The position numbers and the translations under genes are program-made. 20,478 nt of DNA from NCBI GenBank assembly GCA_964606325.1, contig CAZSGE010000048.1, positions 1 to 20,478 on the forward strand. Reading direction: 5' to 3'. Positions within the stretch are counted from its first letter, which is position 1, and each line of letters begins with the position of its first letter. Source of the DNA: Berkiella sp964606325 (lineage in GTDB: Bacteria; Pseudomonadota; Gammaproteobacteria; Berkiellales; Berkiellaceae). Positions 14,607 through 20,478 of the stretch are shown one piece after another. Under the pieces are notes generated by a model. It made no database searches and had not been told where the DNA came from. It saw only the letters and a list, made by a program, of their open reading frames with translations.

Positions 14607-16820
14607 ATGTTTATATCAAAGATACGCAATCGAATTAAAGATTATCGCTCATTAATTTCAATTACCTACCAAGCATACTATCCGTATTTCACATTTAGCC
14701 GTGCCAATATCTGGCAATGGGTTTATAGCGCCGTATTACTTCTCTCTAACATAGCACAAGCTATTATCATGGGAACTATAAACACTGGGATTAGCAACCT
14801 TTTTACAACATTAGGTACGCCTGTTCTGACTTATCCTTTAATTGCTAATGCTGTCTTTGACTTTATTAAACCCACAATTTTCTTTATAGGCGCAATTTTA
14901 ACAACTGCCATGCTCAAAGGACGTCTCATTAATAAGTTGAATTATTTTACTGAAACCGAATTTGGTAAAAAATGGCTATCCTCTAATATTTCTTATGGCA
15001 AAAGTTTTACACTTAAGCATAATCAACTAAAAAGCATCAAAGATTGCGATTCAAATGAAACACACAATTTCTCTGATTTCTTTAGCCATGATTTACCACA
15101 AAATAATAGCCAATTCGTAAATTTAATTGATGACTTTACCAATAAACTTTCTAACTTCGTTGTTGGAATTTATTACTTATGGCCTTATTTATCAACATAC
15201 ACCATAACACTTGGACCAATGACGTTGATTTTCCCAAGCTTATTAATAACTGGGGCATTAACTTATTCTATATTATATTCATTTGGAATCAGTGCGATTG
15301 GTCGAGGTTTATTTAACACATCAAATGATAACAAAAAGCATACAACTGAATTTAATAAGTACACTCACCATATAGAGTCTCATGCTGAACAAACCGCATT
15401 ACTGAAAAGCAATGCAAGGGAACAGGCAAACTTCAAAAGTATTCTTGGAAAAAGTATCACTAACCAGTTAGCTATTAATAACATGCAGTCTTACTTATCA
15501 TCTTTTTCGGTGCTAGGCTTTGTGTTAAACATGACACTGTCAGTTATTTTATGCATTCCTGAAATTATTGCTCAAAAAATCAAAGAATCCGATCTATGGA
15601 CTGTTTCCAACAATTTTACACAGTCAATTGGTTTATTGATCTGGCCAGCAGAGAGATATGCTGAACTAACCGAATTAAAAGTTGCCTCAAATAAAATGCT
15701 TGAGTTAAAACGGCTATTTTCTTTATGGGATAACACACTGCTAGAAAAAAATCTTAAATTAAAAGTAAATACGAATGCAAAATCATTTTCATTAGAGAAT
15801 TTAACTATTAATGGCACAAACAATTGCGATCTGCTATTTAGACCCAAACCACCTAAACCAGATGAAATTAAAAACCTTCCTATAAAAGCAAAGCAAGCTT
15901 ATCTATTTGTTCAAAATGATATTTATTACGTGGATAAAAATAGCGGCAAAGCGACCAAACTAAAGATTCAACAGGCAAAATGTAAAATTCTTATAAAAGA
16001 GTTGGGCTTTCAAATAAAAGATTCTGATAACTACATTGAATCCTTATCAGAACAAAAGCTTAACCTAATTTCACAGTACACAAAGCACATTCACAAGAAT
16101 ACAATCCTACATCAGGTAAATTTAGCTTTTCAAAAAGGAAAGCGCTACATCGTTACTGGCGAAAATGGCATTGGAAAAAGTACATTATTTCGAACGCTGG
16201 CTGGGATCTGGCCATATGCTAAAGGCAAAATCAACTTTCCATGTGAAGACAAAGACATCTGCTTTTTAACGCAAGATGGTTATATCCCTCTGAGTACTAC
16301 TCTTTTTGATGCTGTCATGTATCCCAAACAATGTACTAGCAAAAATGATAAGTCTAAAATTTTAAAACTACTAAAAGAATTGAATTTTGATGAAGATAAC
16401 AAGCACCTTGGTGAAGCTGCCAAAACCAAAGATTGGAATTTTTTAAGCAATGGTCAAAAGCAAAAAATTGCACTCGTACGCGCCATCATGTCTCAACCTA
16501 AAGTATTATTGATGGATGAGCCATTTTCATCTTTATCTAAACAATCTGTTGCTTTAGCTAAAAAGGTACTTGTGAACAATCTGCCCAAAGAAACAACTAT
16601 TGTGTGCATTGATCACCAATCAAAATTAAAAACATCTGTAGGTGAAATCCCTTTCTATAGCGACCATATACAATTCGAAAATCAATCTTTGCGTTTAACC
16701 AAACTTCAGCCAACGGCTGCTATCATTCCTCTGTTTCAAGCGCGCAATAGTGGAAAGCGGGCCACCACTTCAATCCAACCCGCTTCAACAAGGCTTCGCT
16801 CTTCCCTTAAATGGAAGTAA
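14607..16820 (+). CDS. ABC transporter, fused membrane and ATPase domains (SbmA/ABCD-like exporter)
   Basis: A 737-residue half-transporter that should act as a homodimer in the inner membrane. Residues ~30-350 form the membrane domain, with hydrophobic helices near 36-58, 75-100, 182-225 and 296-320. A cytoplasmic coupling segment, HIESHAEQTALLKSNAREQANF (255-276), follows the E-HAE-IA---G---E pattern of the ABC_membrane_2 (YddA/ABCD) group. The ATPase domain is complete: Walker A GENGIGKST (518-526), Q-loop Gln556, signature LSNGQ (613-617), Walker B VLLMDEP (633-639) and H-loop His670. The family is usually about 560-600 residues. The excess is an insertion at about 405-495 inside the N-terminal sheet of the ATPase, including AYLFVQNDIYYVDKNSGKAT, and a basic C-terminal tail (about 708-737). 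No clear ribosome site precedes the ATG at 14607. Relatives move long-chain acyl compounds or peptides; this one's cargo is unknown. Confidence 0.88.
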   Translation: MFISKIRNRIKDYRSLISITYQAYYPYFTFSRANIWQWVYSAVLLLSNIAQAIIMGTINTGISNLFTTLGTPVLTYPLIANAVFDFIKPTIFFIGAILTTAMLKGRLINKLNYFTETEFGKKWLSSNISYGKSFTLKHNQLKSIKDCDSNETHNFSDFFSHDLPQNNSQFVNLIDDFTNKLSNFVVGIYYLWPYLSTYTITLGPMTLIFPSLLITGALTYSILYSFGISAIGRGLFNTSNDNKKHTTEFNKYTHHIESHAEQTALLKSNAREQANFKSILGKSITNQLAINNMQSYLSSFSVLGFVLNMTLSVILCIPEIIAQKIKESDLWTVSNNFTQSIGLLIWPAERYAELTELKVASNKMLELKRLFSLWDNTLLEKNLKLKVNTNAKSFSLENLTINGTNNCDLLFRPKPPKPDEIKNLPIKAKQAYLFVQNDIYYVDKNSGKATKLKIQQAKCKILIKELGFQIKDSDNYIESLSEQKLNLISQYTKHIHKNTILHQVNLAFQKGKRYIVTGENGIGKSTLFRTLAGIWPYAKGKINFPCEDKDICFLTQDGYIPLSTTLFDAVMYPKQCTSKNDKSKILKLLKELNFDEDNKHLGEAAKTKDWNFLSNGQKQKIALVRAIMSQPKVLLMDEPFSSLSKQSVALAKKVLVNNLPKETTIVCIDHQSKLKTSVGEIPFYSDHIQFENQSLRLTKLQPTAAIIPLFQARNSGKRATTSIQPASTRLRSSLKWK

Positions 16821-16844
16821 TGATGCTTCGTTTGGTCTCTTTAA

Positions 16845-17762
16845 CTAAGAAAGGGTGTAGCCTGTTTTTTTTGTAGTCTCACCCTTTTCACCTACCACCT
16901 CAAGATAATGATCATATAAAGTAATCGTTCCATCGGAATTCGCAGGATATTGTTTTAAATATTGATTCACCGTGTCATTCATAAATTCTTCTGCCAATTG
17001 CGGTGAAGTCAATTTTAGAAAATGGTAATGTGGCAGCCAGCTTTTGAGTTGTTTACTTAATTTCTCTTTATTAACTACTTTATCTTTTTCCTGGGTATCT
17101 TTAATACTAATCATTTTAAGCTTTGCCTGCTCTAACAATGCCTGATACTCTGCTTCATTAAACCGTGTAACCGGATCAACAAAATTTTTAAAATGATCGC
17201 TGTATTTTGGATCAAATTTCAAGCTATCTGCAATATCCTGAATGGGATCGCCACCTTTGGAACACAGCTTTACATAAAACTTCCCTTTAGGTTTTAATAC
17301 TTGATATATTCCATCGAGAACACCTTGCTGATTTTTAACCCAATGCAGGGTAGAAAATGAAACGACTAAATCAAACTTGTTTGCATTTTTATTATAAAAG
17401 CTAAGATTATCTGCATCTTCTAAATTAAATTGAAGATTTGGAACCTGATGATAATCTTTATCTGCCTTAGCCAGCATCGATGTAGAATTATCAATACCTA
17501 TGACGCTTCCTTTGGGGACTGCCTGTGCTATTTTTGCGGTTATCTTCCCATCGCCAGAGCCAATATCCAAGATGTGTTCATCACCTTTGAAATGATAATG
17601 CTTAAGAAAAAATTCATCGGCCCAACCCATCTGTAATTGTGCATTTTGGTTGTATTCAACGCCGTTGTTCCAAAGTGGGATCGGCTCAGATGGCATAGCT
17701 AAGCTATTATGGATGAGGCACAGGAAAGCTAACTTAATAGTTATTGTTTTTGAAATTTTCAT
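16845..17762 (-). CDS. Class I SAM-dependent methyltransferase with a signal-peptide-like N-terminus
   Basis: A 305-residue methyltransferase-fold protein. Motif I is HILDIGSGDGKIT (63-75), the acidic ribose-binding residue is Asp91 in GIDNSTSML, motif II/III is EDADNL (115-120), and motif IV is FDLVVSFSTLHWV (130-142). The region after that (QVLKPKGKFYVKL) is the usual strand 5. The pattern is closest to trans-aconitate/small-molecule methyltransferases. Unusually, residues 1-22 (MKISKTITIKLAFLCLIHNSLA) look like a Sec signal peptide with a cleavable A-x-A-like end, although SAM is not expected in the periplasm. Starting at Met23 would remove this segment, but no ribosome site is seen there; the upstream ATG at 17762 has only a weak GAGA. 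The gene is convergent with the ABC exporter (24 bases) and follows the AbiE pair on the same strand. Confidence 0.85.
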   Translation of the reverse strand: MKISKTITIKLAFLCLIHNSLAMPSEPIPLWNNGVEYNQNAQLQMGWADEFFLKHYHFKGDEHILDIGSGDGKITAKIAQAVPKGSVIGIDNSTSMLAKADKDYHQVPNLQFNLEDADNLSFYNKNANKFDLVVSFSTLHWVKNQQGVLDGIYQVLKPKGKFYVKLCSKGGDPIQDIADSLKFDPKYSDHFKNFVDPVTRFNEAEYQALLEQAKLKMISIKDTQEKDKVVNKEKLSKQLKSWLPHYHFLKLTSPQLAEEFMNDTVNQYLKQYPANSDGTITLYDHYLEVVGEKGETTKKTGYTLS

Positions 17763-17799
17763 TTTATTGTTGTTCTCTATCTTATATGGCTTTGTTTTG

Positions 17800-17844
17800 A
17801 TATATTTTTAATTTTAATGACGAGCTCATTTTCAAAAAATATAT
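17800..17844. other. Nested AT-rich hairpin between abiE genes and methyltransferase gene
   Basis: ATATATTTTT (17800-17809) is the exact reverse complement of AAAAATATAT (17835-17844). Inside it, AATGA (17816-17820) pairs with TCATT (17826-17830) around a 5-base loop. It begins 5 bases beyond the AbiEii stop codon, where a terminator for the toxin-antitoxin operon would be expected. The outer stem's A/T composition may substitute for a separate T-run. This is a possible terminator, not a certain one. Confidence 0.4.
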
Positions 17845-17849
17845 TTCTA

Positions 17850-18782
17850 TTAACCTATTTCTCTAATTTCAACGATTGATGAGTAAATTTCATCAAATGT
17901 TGGTACGTCTAAAATAAAAAGGGAGCTTATTGTTAAAAACCTTTGTTTATATAGTTCGAAAAGTTGTGCATCCGAGTCCAGATTAAAAGCTAAATTTTTT
18001 TTTAATTCTATATTATCAGCCCCACGAAATCGTTCATTTTTATGTTGTAAATAATTTTTTGAACCAATAAATTCTTTTACACGATCTTGTTTAAACAGCT
18101 GATGAATATCATAGAAATGTCTTAAGAAATTAGTGCTAAACTCTCCACTGTCCTTTTGCTGTCTTACCTTTCTGGTAATCGTTTGTAATTTTTCTACGAA
18201 TGTGTACTCCGGCAAATAGCATTTAACTTGTCTTGCTATGTTATCTGTTAGCTCAGTCTCAATTTCAACTGCTTCCACATAAGCCCAGGAATCAATATCT
18301 ACCAACTCATTTGGTGTTGTTGTATCAAATCCTGCTTCCAACAATACTCCCTCTTTAATTCCCTTTACAGCTCCAAATAAACTCTCATATGTTAATCGTA
18401 TCCCTGCACTGGTGTATTGTTCGTTGTCAAATTCATTATCTCTTTCAGCCTTCATCCCAGGTATCTCAATACTATCGGAAAGACTATCAAAAAATTCTTT
18501 CCTTTTTTCAACCTGTGCTCTTTTATTTTGGTTCCTGCCTTGCGGCACTTGCTCTTTTGGCATAATTTTTATATCAATATCTTCGGAAAACCGATCTATT
18601 ATCTTGAAACCTTTAGAAAGTGATGTGCCTCCTTTTAGTTCAAATTCATATCCTTGATTTTGCAATCCCCAAAGAGCATGCATAATCCAATAATCTTTTT
18701 CTACCAGATAAGGATCAATTCTTTTTTCATCTCCAATTTTTCTAAATAAATTTTCAGCATCTTCCAGCTCATGCACAAACAT
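17850..18782 (-). CDS. abiEii: AbiEii/AbiGii-type nucleotidyltransferase toxin
   Basis: A 310-residue type IV toxin-antitoxin toxin. The nucleotidyltransferase signature is clear: VEKDYWIMHAL (27-37), ELKGGTSLSKGFKII (48-62), and FSEDIDIKI (65-73) with the two catalytic Asp residues of the DNA polymerase beta-like fold. A central LLEAGFDTT segment (about 145-153) and a FVEKLQTITRK helix (about 196-206) match the later conserved part of the family. Characterised members transfer nucleotides to RNA (tRNA acceptor ends or similar) and arrest growth, giving abortive phage defence. The start codon overlaps the stop of the upstream antitoxin gene in a TAATG junction, so translation should be coupled; an AGGA lies about 10 bases upstream. 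The length is normal. No truncation or missing catalytic residue is visible, so the system looks intact. Confidence 0.9.
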   Translation of the reverse strand: MFVHELEDAENLFRKIGDEKRIDPYLVEKDYWIMHALWGLQNQGYEFELKGGTSLSKGFKIIDRFSEDIDIKIMPKEQVPQGRNQNKRAQVEKRKEFFDSLSDSIEIPGMKAERDNEFDNEQYTSAGIRLTYESLFGAVKGIKEGVLLEAGFDTTTPNELVDIDSWAYVEAVEIETELTDNIARQVKCYLPEYTFVEKLQTITRKVRQQKDSGEFSTNFLRHFYDIHQLFKQDRVKEFIGSKNYLQHKNERFRGADNIELKKNLAFNLDSDAQLFELYKQRFLTISSLFILDVPTFDEIYSSIVEIREIG

Positions 18783-19453
18783 TACGCAACTTTCCTATTG
18801 ATAGCTTTAGAATGAGAACTCGGTAGTAATTTACCATTTATTCTTCTAGTTAACCTTGGTTTATTAGGCACAAATTGGGAAAAGAATTTTTTAGTGCCAA
18901 CCTTGCCATATTTGTTAGCAACCTCTAGCAAGAATATCATGTTAAACTTATCCGAACGTACTGCATGAACAACTTTTTGCTGAATCTTACTTGGAACTTC
19001 TCCTACAGATTTTATGTTATTCATTAAGTCTACAAGTAAAAATTCATTTGTAAGCTTGTTAGGAAAACCATTGTTTGGTCTTTTAAAATGATATTGCCTT
19101 CCAGACAAAAAAACTACTTCATGTCTCTTGTTATTATAGACAACTGTTTCATTTTTTAACTGGGTTAACCCCAAGCCCAATGTATTATATAAGTTTGTTG
19201 AAAATAGTAGAAAATCATCGGTTTTCAAAAATCCATTAACTAGCTGCTCCTCAGTTGCTGGAACAACACCAAACCGCCCTTTCTTAGGAGGTAAGTACAA
19301 CCCAGGACCTACCTTCTTAAGAAGCCCTTCTTCTAAAAGTCGCTTTACATCTCTACCTGGTGAGTTTGAGTATTTCTTTAAATCATCCCATGAATAAACT
19401 TTCCCGGTAGAAAGCAGCGACATTAGTTCATAGCATCGTTTTACTTGTCTCAT
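18782..19453 (-). CDS. abiEi: AbiEi-type antitoxin / transcriptional repressor
   Basis: A 223-residue antitoxin of the type IV AbiE pair. The N-terminal ~70 residues form a winged helix: RCYELMSLLSTGKVYSWDDLKKYSNSPGRDVKRLLEEGLLKKVGPGLYLPPKK. The wing GLYLP is typical of this family's DNA-binding domain. The C-terminal two thirds (FLLFSTNLYNTLGLGLTQLKNETVVYNNKRHEV and onward) match the AbiEi C-terminal antitoxin region. Known AbiEi proteins repress their own promoter through inverted repeats and neutralise the toxin without binding it directly. The ATG at 19453 has no ribosome site, but a promoter (-10 TATATT) ends only 7 bases before it, so the mRNA probably starts at or next to the AUG. The later ATG at 19423 also lacks a ribosome site. 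Position beside a tRNA-Leu gene fits an accessory defence locus. Confidence 0.85.
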   Translation of the reverse strand: MRQVKRCYELMSLLSTGKVYSWDDLKKYSNSPGRDVKRLLEEGLLKKVGPGLYLPPKKGRFGVVPATEEQLVNGFLKTDDFLLFSTNLYNTLGLGLTQLKNETVVYNNKRHEVVFLSGRQYHFKRPNNGFPNKLTNEFLLVDLMNNIKSVGEVPSKIQQKVVHAVRSDKFNMIFLLEVANKYGKVGTKKFFSQFVPNKPRLTRRINGKLLPSSHSKAINRKVA

Positions 19454-19460
19454 ACCATAA

Positions 19461-19489
19461 AATATAGCAAGTCAAAAAGCTTAATGCAA
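19461..19489 (-). promoter_or_regulatory. Promoter of the abiE operon, predicted leaderless
   Basis: On the minus strand, -35 TTGCAT (19484-19489) and -10 TATATT (19461-19466) are separated by exactly 17 bases. Seven bases then separate the -10 from the AbiEi ATG (19453-19451), so the expected transcription start coincides with the A of the start codon or the base before it. The absence of a Shine-Dalgarno sequence agrees with a leaderless message. Confidence 0.55.
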
Positions 19490-19620
19490 CTATTTTTAAT
19501 AAATTTAAATGCATTATCTAATTGTATTCAGCTACAAATTCAACATAGAATATTGATTTTTAAAGAAATTTTAATGAGATTTGGTTTGTGCATATTCACA
19601 CAATAGAAGCTTATTTATTT

Positions 19621-19713
19621 ATGACTTCCTCTTTGACTTTCGTGCCTTTTTACATAGCAATTTACCTATTTAGTATTCGCCAGCTTCACATGAAAGTGAT
19701 TATTAAGTGCTAG
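19621..19713 (+). CDS. Possible 30-residue hydrophobic peptide
   Basis: An ATG at 19621 opens a 30-codon frame ending at TAG. The peptide has a hydrophobic core (LTFVPFYIAIYLFSI, residues 5-19) and a short basic tail (RQLHMKVIIKC), the shape of a single-pass membrane peptide such as a type I toxin. A strong intrinsic terminator begins 15 bases after the stop, on the same strand. No ribosome site is visible upstream, which is not unusual for type I toxins but weakens the call. Alternatively the terminator ends a non-coding RNA of about 90 bases, read from a promoter-like TTTACA-N16-TAGTAT (19649-19676). Confidence 0.3.
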   Translation: MTSSLTFVPFYIAIYLFSIRQLHMKVIIKC

Positions 19714-19727
19714 ATTTTAAAGTGCTC

Positions 19728-19767
19728 ACACCTCAAGCATCTAAAGAGGATGCTCAGGTGTCTTTTT
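19728..19767 (+). terminator. Intrinsic terminator on the plus strand
   Basis: ACACCT (19728-19733) pairs with AGGTGT (19756-19761), and AGCATC (19736-19741) pairs with GATGCT (19749-19754). A small internal bulge separates the two helices, the loop is TAAAGAG, and a run of five T (19763-19767) follows. On the minus strand no T-run follows the stem. A plus-strand transcript must therefore end here, although no confident gene lies upstream on that strand. Confidence 0.75.
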
Positions 19768-19858
19768 GCCGATAAGCAAGCATAGAAGAAACGTGACGTT
19801 GATTTGATGAAAAAGCAAGAAGGAAGATAAATACCCCTACCCCTGAGCCGCAACAGCG

Positions 19859-19945
19859 TCTCTCTCGCGTCCCCGATCTTTTACAGGGGATTACGAAAGA
19901 GAGAATATTGCTTCGCTGCGCTCTCCTGCAGAATGATAGTGAAGC
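19859..19945. other. GC-rich structured block (two hairpins)
   Basis: This stretch is much richer in G and C than its surroundings. The first hairpin pairs TCTCTCTCG (19859-19867) with CGAAAGAGAGA (19894-19904), allowing a 2-base bulge, and CCCC (19871-19874) with GGGG (19886-19889). The second pairs GCTTCGCT (19910-19917) with AGTGAAGC (19938-19945), with one mismatch. It looks like a short interspersed palindromic element or a structured RNA fragment. No open frame of note crosses it. Confidence 0.4.
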
Positions 19946-20084
19946 TCAACAGTAACGACCGGCATTAGATTACGATACGCTAGTGAATTGGAGATGAATT
20001 TGAACTATTGATTTGTCGAATAGAAGAAATTTAAGAGGTAATTTTAATGGCTTGCCATGCGTAGTTCGCGAAGCGAACAAAGCG

Positions 20085-20174
20085 TGGTGCCCGAGGCCAG
20101 ACTCGAACTGGCACGGAGGGATAAGCTCCGAGGGATTTTAAGTCCCTTGCGTCTACCGATTTCGCCACTCGGGC
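20085..20174 (-). tRNA. tRNA-Leu (anticodon UAA)
   Basis: The minus strand begins GCCCGAGTGGCGAAATCGG and ends with the CCA tail encoded (CCA = 20087-20085). The acceptor arm pairs 20168-20174 with 20089-20095. The anticodon stem-loop is AGGGACTTAAAATCCCT, giving anticodon TAA. A long variable arm (CGGAGC...TCCG), typical of leucine tRNA, and a T-arm GTTCGAGTC follow. The length without CCA is 87 bases, normal for tRNA-Leu. Just 3' of it (20055-20087 on the plus strand), CCATGC/GCGTGG and GTTCGC/GCGAAC form a stacked hairpin that runs into the tRNA end and may take part in 3' processing or termination. Confidence 0.95.
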
Positions 20175-20185
20175 ATTCTTTCTTC

Positions 20186-20478
20186 GTATTTTGCTTTTAG
20201 ACTTTGTTGCCTTCGTCTTCTCGCAATCCTCATGTATGTTTTATACACTCCGGTTGCTCAAGACTTGGCGCCTCGTCTAAAACCAAACTACTTCGAATGC
20301 ATTTGTATTTTGCTTTTAGACTTTGTTGCCTTCGTCTTCTCGCAATCCTCATGTATGTTTTATACACTCCGGTTGCTCAAGACTTGGCGCCTCGTCTAAA
20401 ACCAAACTACTTCGAATGCATTTGTATTTTGCTTTTAGACTTTGTTGCCTTCGTCTTCTCGCAATCCTCATGTATGTT
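20186..20478. repeat. 119-bp tandem repeat of imperfect palindromes, runs off the window
   Basis: Near-identical units start at 20186, 20305 and 20424, a constant period of 119 bases with no unique spacers; the third unit is cut by the window end after 55 bases. Each unit contains an 88-base imperfect palindrome (20195-20282 in the first). TTTTAGAC pairs with GTCTAAAA, GCC with GGC, GTCTT with AAGAC, GCAA(T)CC with GGTTGC, and TGTAT with ATACA around GTTTT at the tip. The array begins 12 bases from the 5' end of tRNA-Leu. No open frame fills it. Confidence 0.9.

Noticed and set aside
15572..15847. 91-codon minus-strand frame
   Set aside because: It is antisense to the ABC exporter, whose protein reads through intact here.
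18412..18657. Two overlapping plus-strand frames opposite abiEii
   Set aside because: They are antisense to the catalytic part of the toxin gene and have no ribosome site or recognisable protein.
20186..20478. CRISPR array
   Set aside because: The 119-base units are contiguous and identical throughout, without unique spacers, and no cas gene is in the window.

Overview
The window is AT-rich bacterial chromosome. It most likely comes from a gammaproteobacterium with an intracellular or host-associated lifestyle, possibly of the Legionellales (Coxiellaceae/Berkiella-like) type. This placement is inference. It rests on the AT-rich composition, a 1201-residue ankyrin-repeat protein fused to a helicase, a DUF3300 envelope protein, an SbmA/ABCD-like ABC exporter, and small basic proteins of eukaryotic flavour. 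There is no rRNA or universal marker gene in the window to settle it.

Layout. Bases 1-4200 hold envelope and housekeeping-type genes: a secreted DUF3300 protein with a short tandem-repeat tail, a small hypothetical protein, a secreted HSL-type alpha/beta hydrolase, a GST-fold protein and a DoxX-like membrane protein. Bases 4319-7924 encode one very large protein: a RelE/ParE-like N-terminal domain, a UvrD-like SF1 helicase, two ankyrin blocks and a basic tail. A gene-free stretch of about 390 bases follows. Then come an L,D-transpeptidase and a small membrane protein (8313-9619).

Bases 9764-13839 look like one functional module. An XRE-type regulator is divergently transcribed from a tight four-gene operon: fatty-acid hydroxylase/sterol desaturase, an unknown protein, an HTTM membrane domain fused to a DCC thiol-oxidoreductase domain, and a CREST-superfamily (alkaline ceramidase-like) membrane hydrolase. 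The intergenic region carries two inverted repeats that make good operators. The gene set suggests membrane-lipid remodelling, possibly of hydroxylated or sphingolipid-like lipids.

Bases 13872-17762 hold a small basic protein with GILK and KSVNF motifs that look like eukaryotic protein phosphatase 1 docking sites, an ABC exporter with an extra module inserted ahead of its Walker A, and a SAM methyltransferase that carries a signal peptide. Bases 17850-19453 are an AbiE-type (type IV) toxin-antitoxin pair, read from a promoter that predicts a leaderless mRNA. The last kilobase is accessory-looking. It holds a possible 30-residue hydrophobic peptide with a strong terminator, a GC-rich structured block, a tRNA-Leu(UAA) gene, and a 119-bp tandem repeat of imperfect palindromes that runs off the window edge.

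Best candidates for something undescribed are the regulated lipid operon, the RelE-helicase-ankyrin fusion, the putative PP1-docking protein, and the palindromic tandem repeat beside tRNA-Leu.
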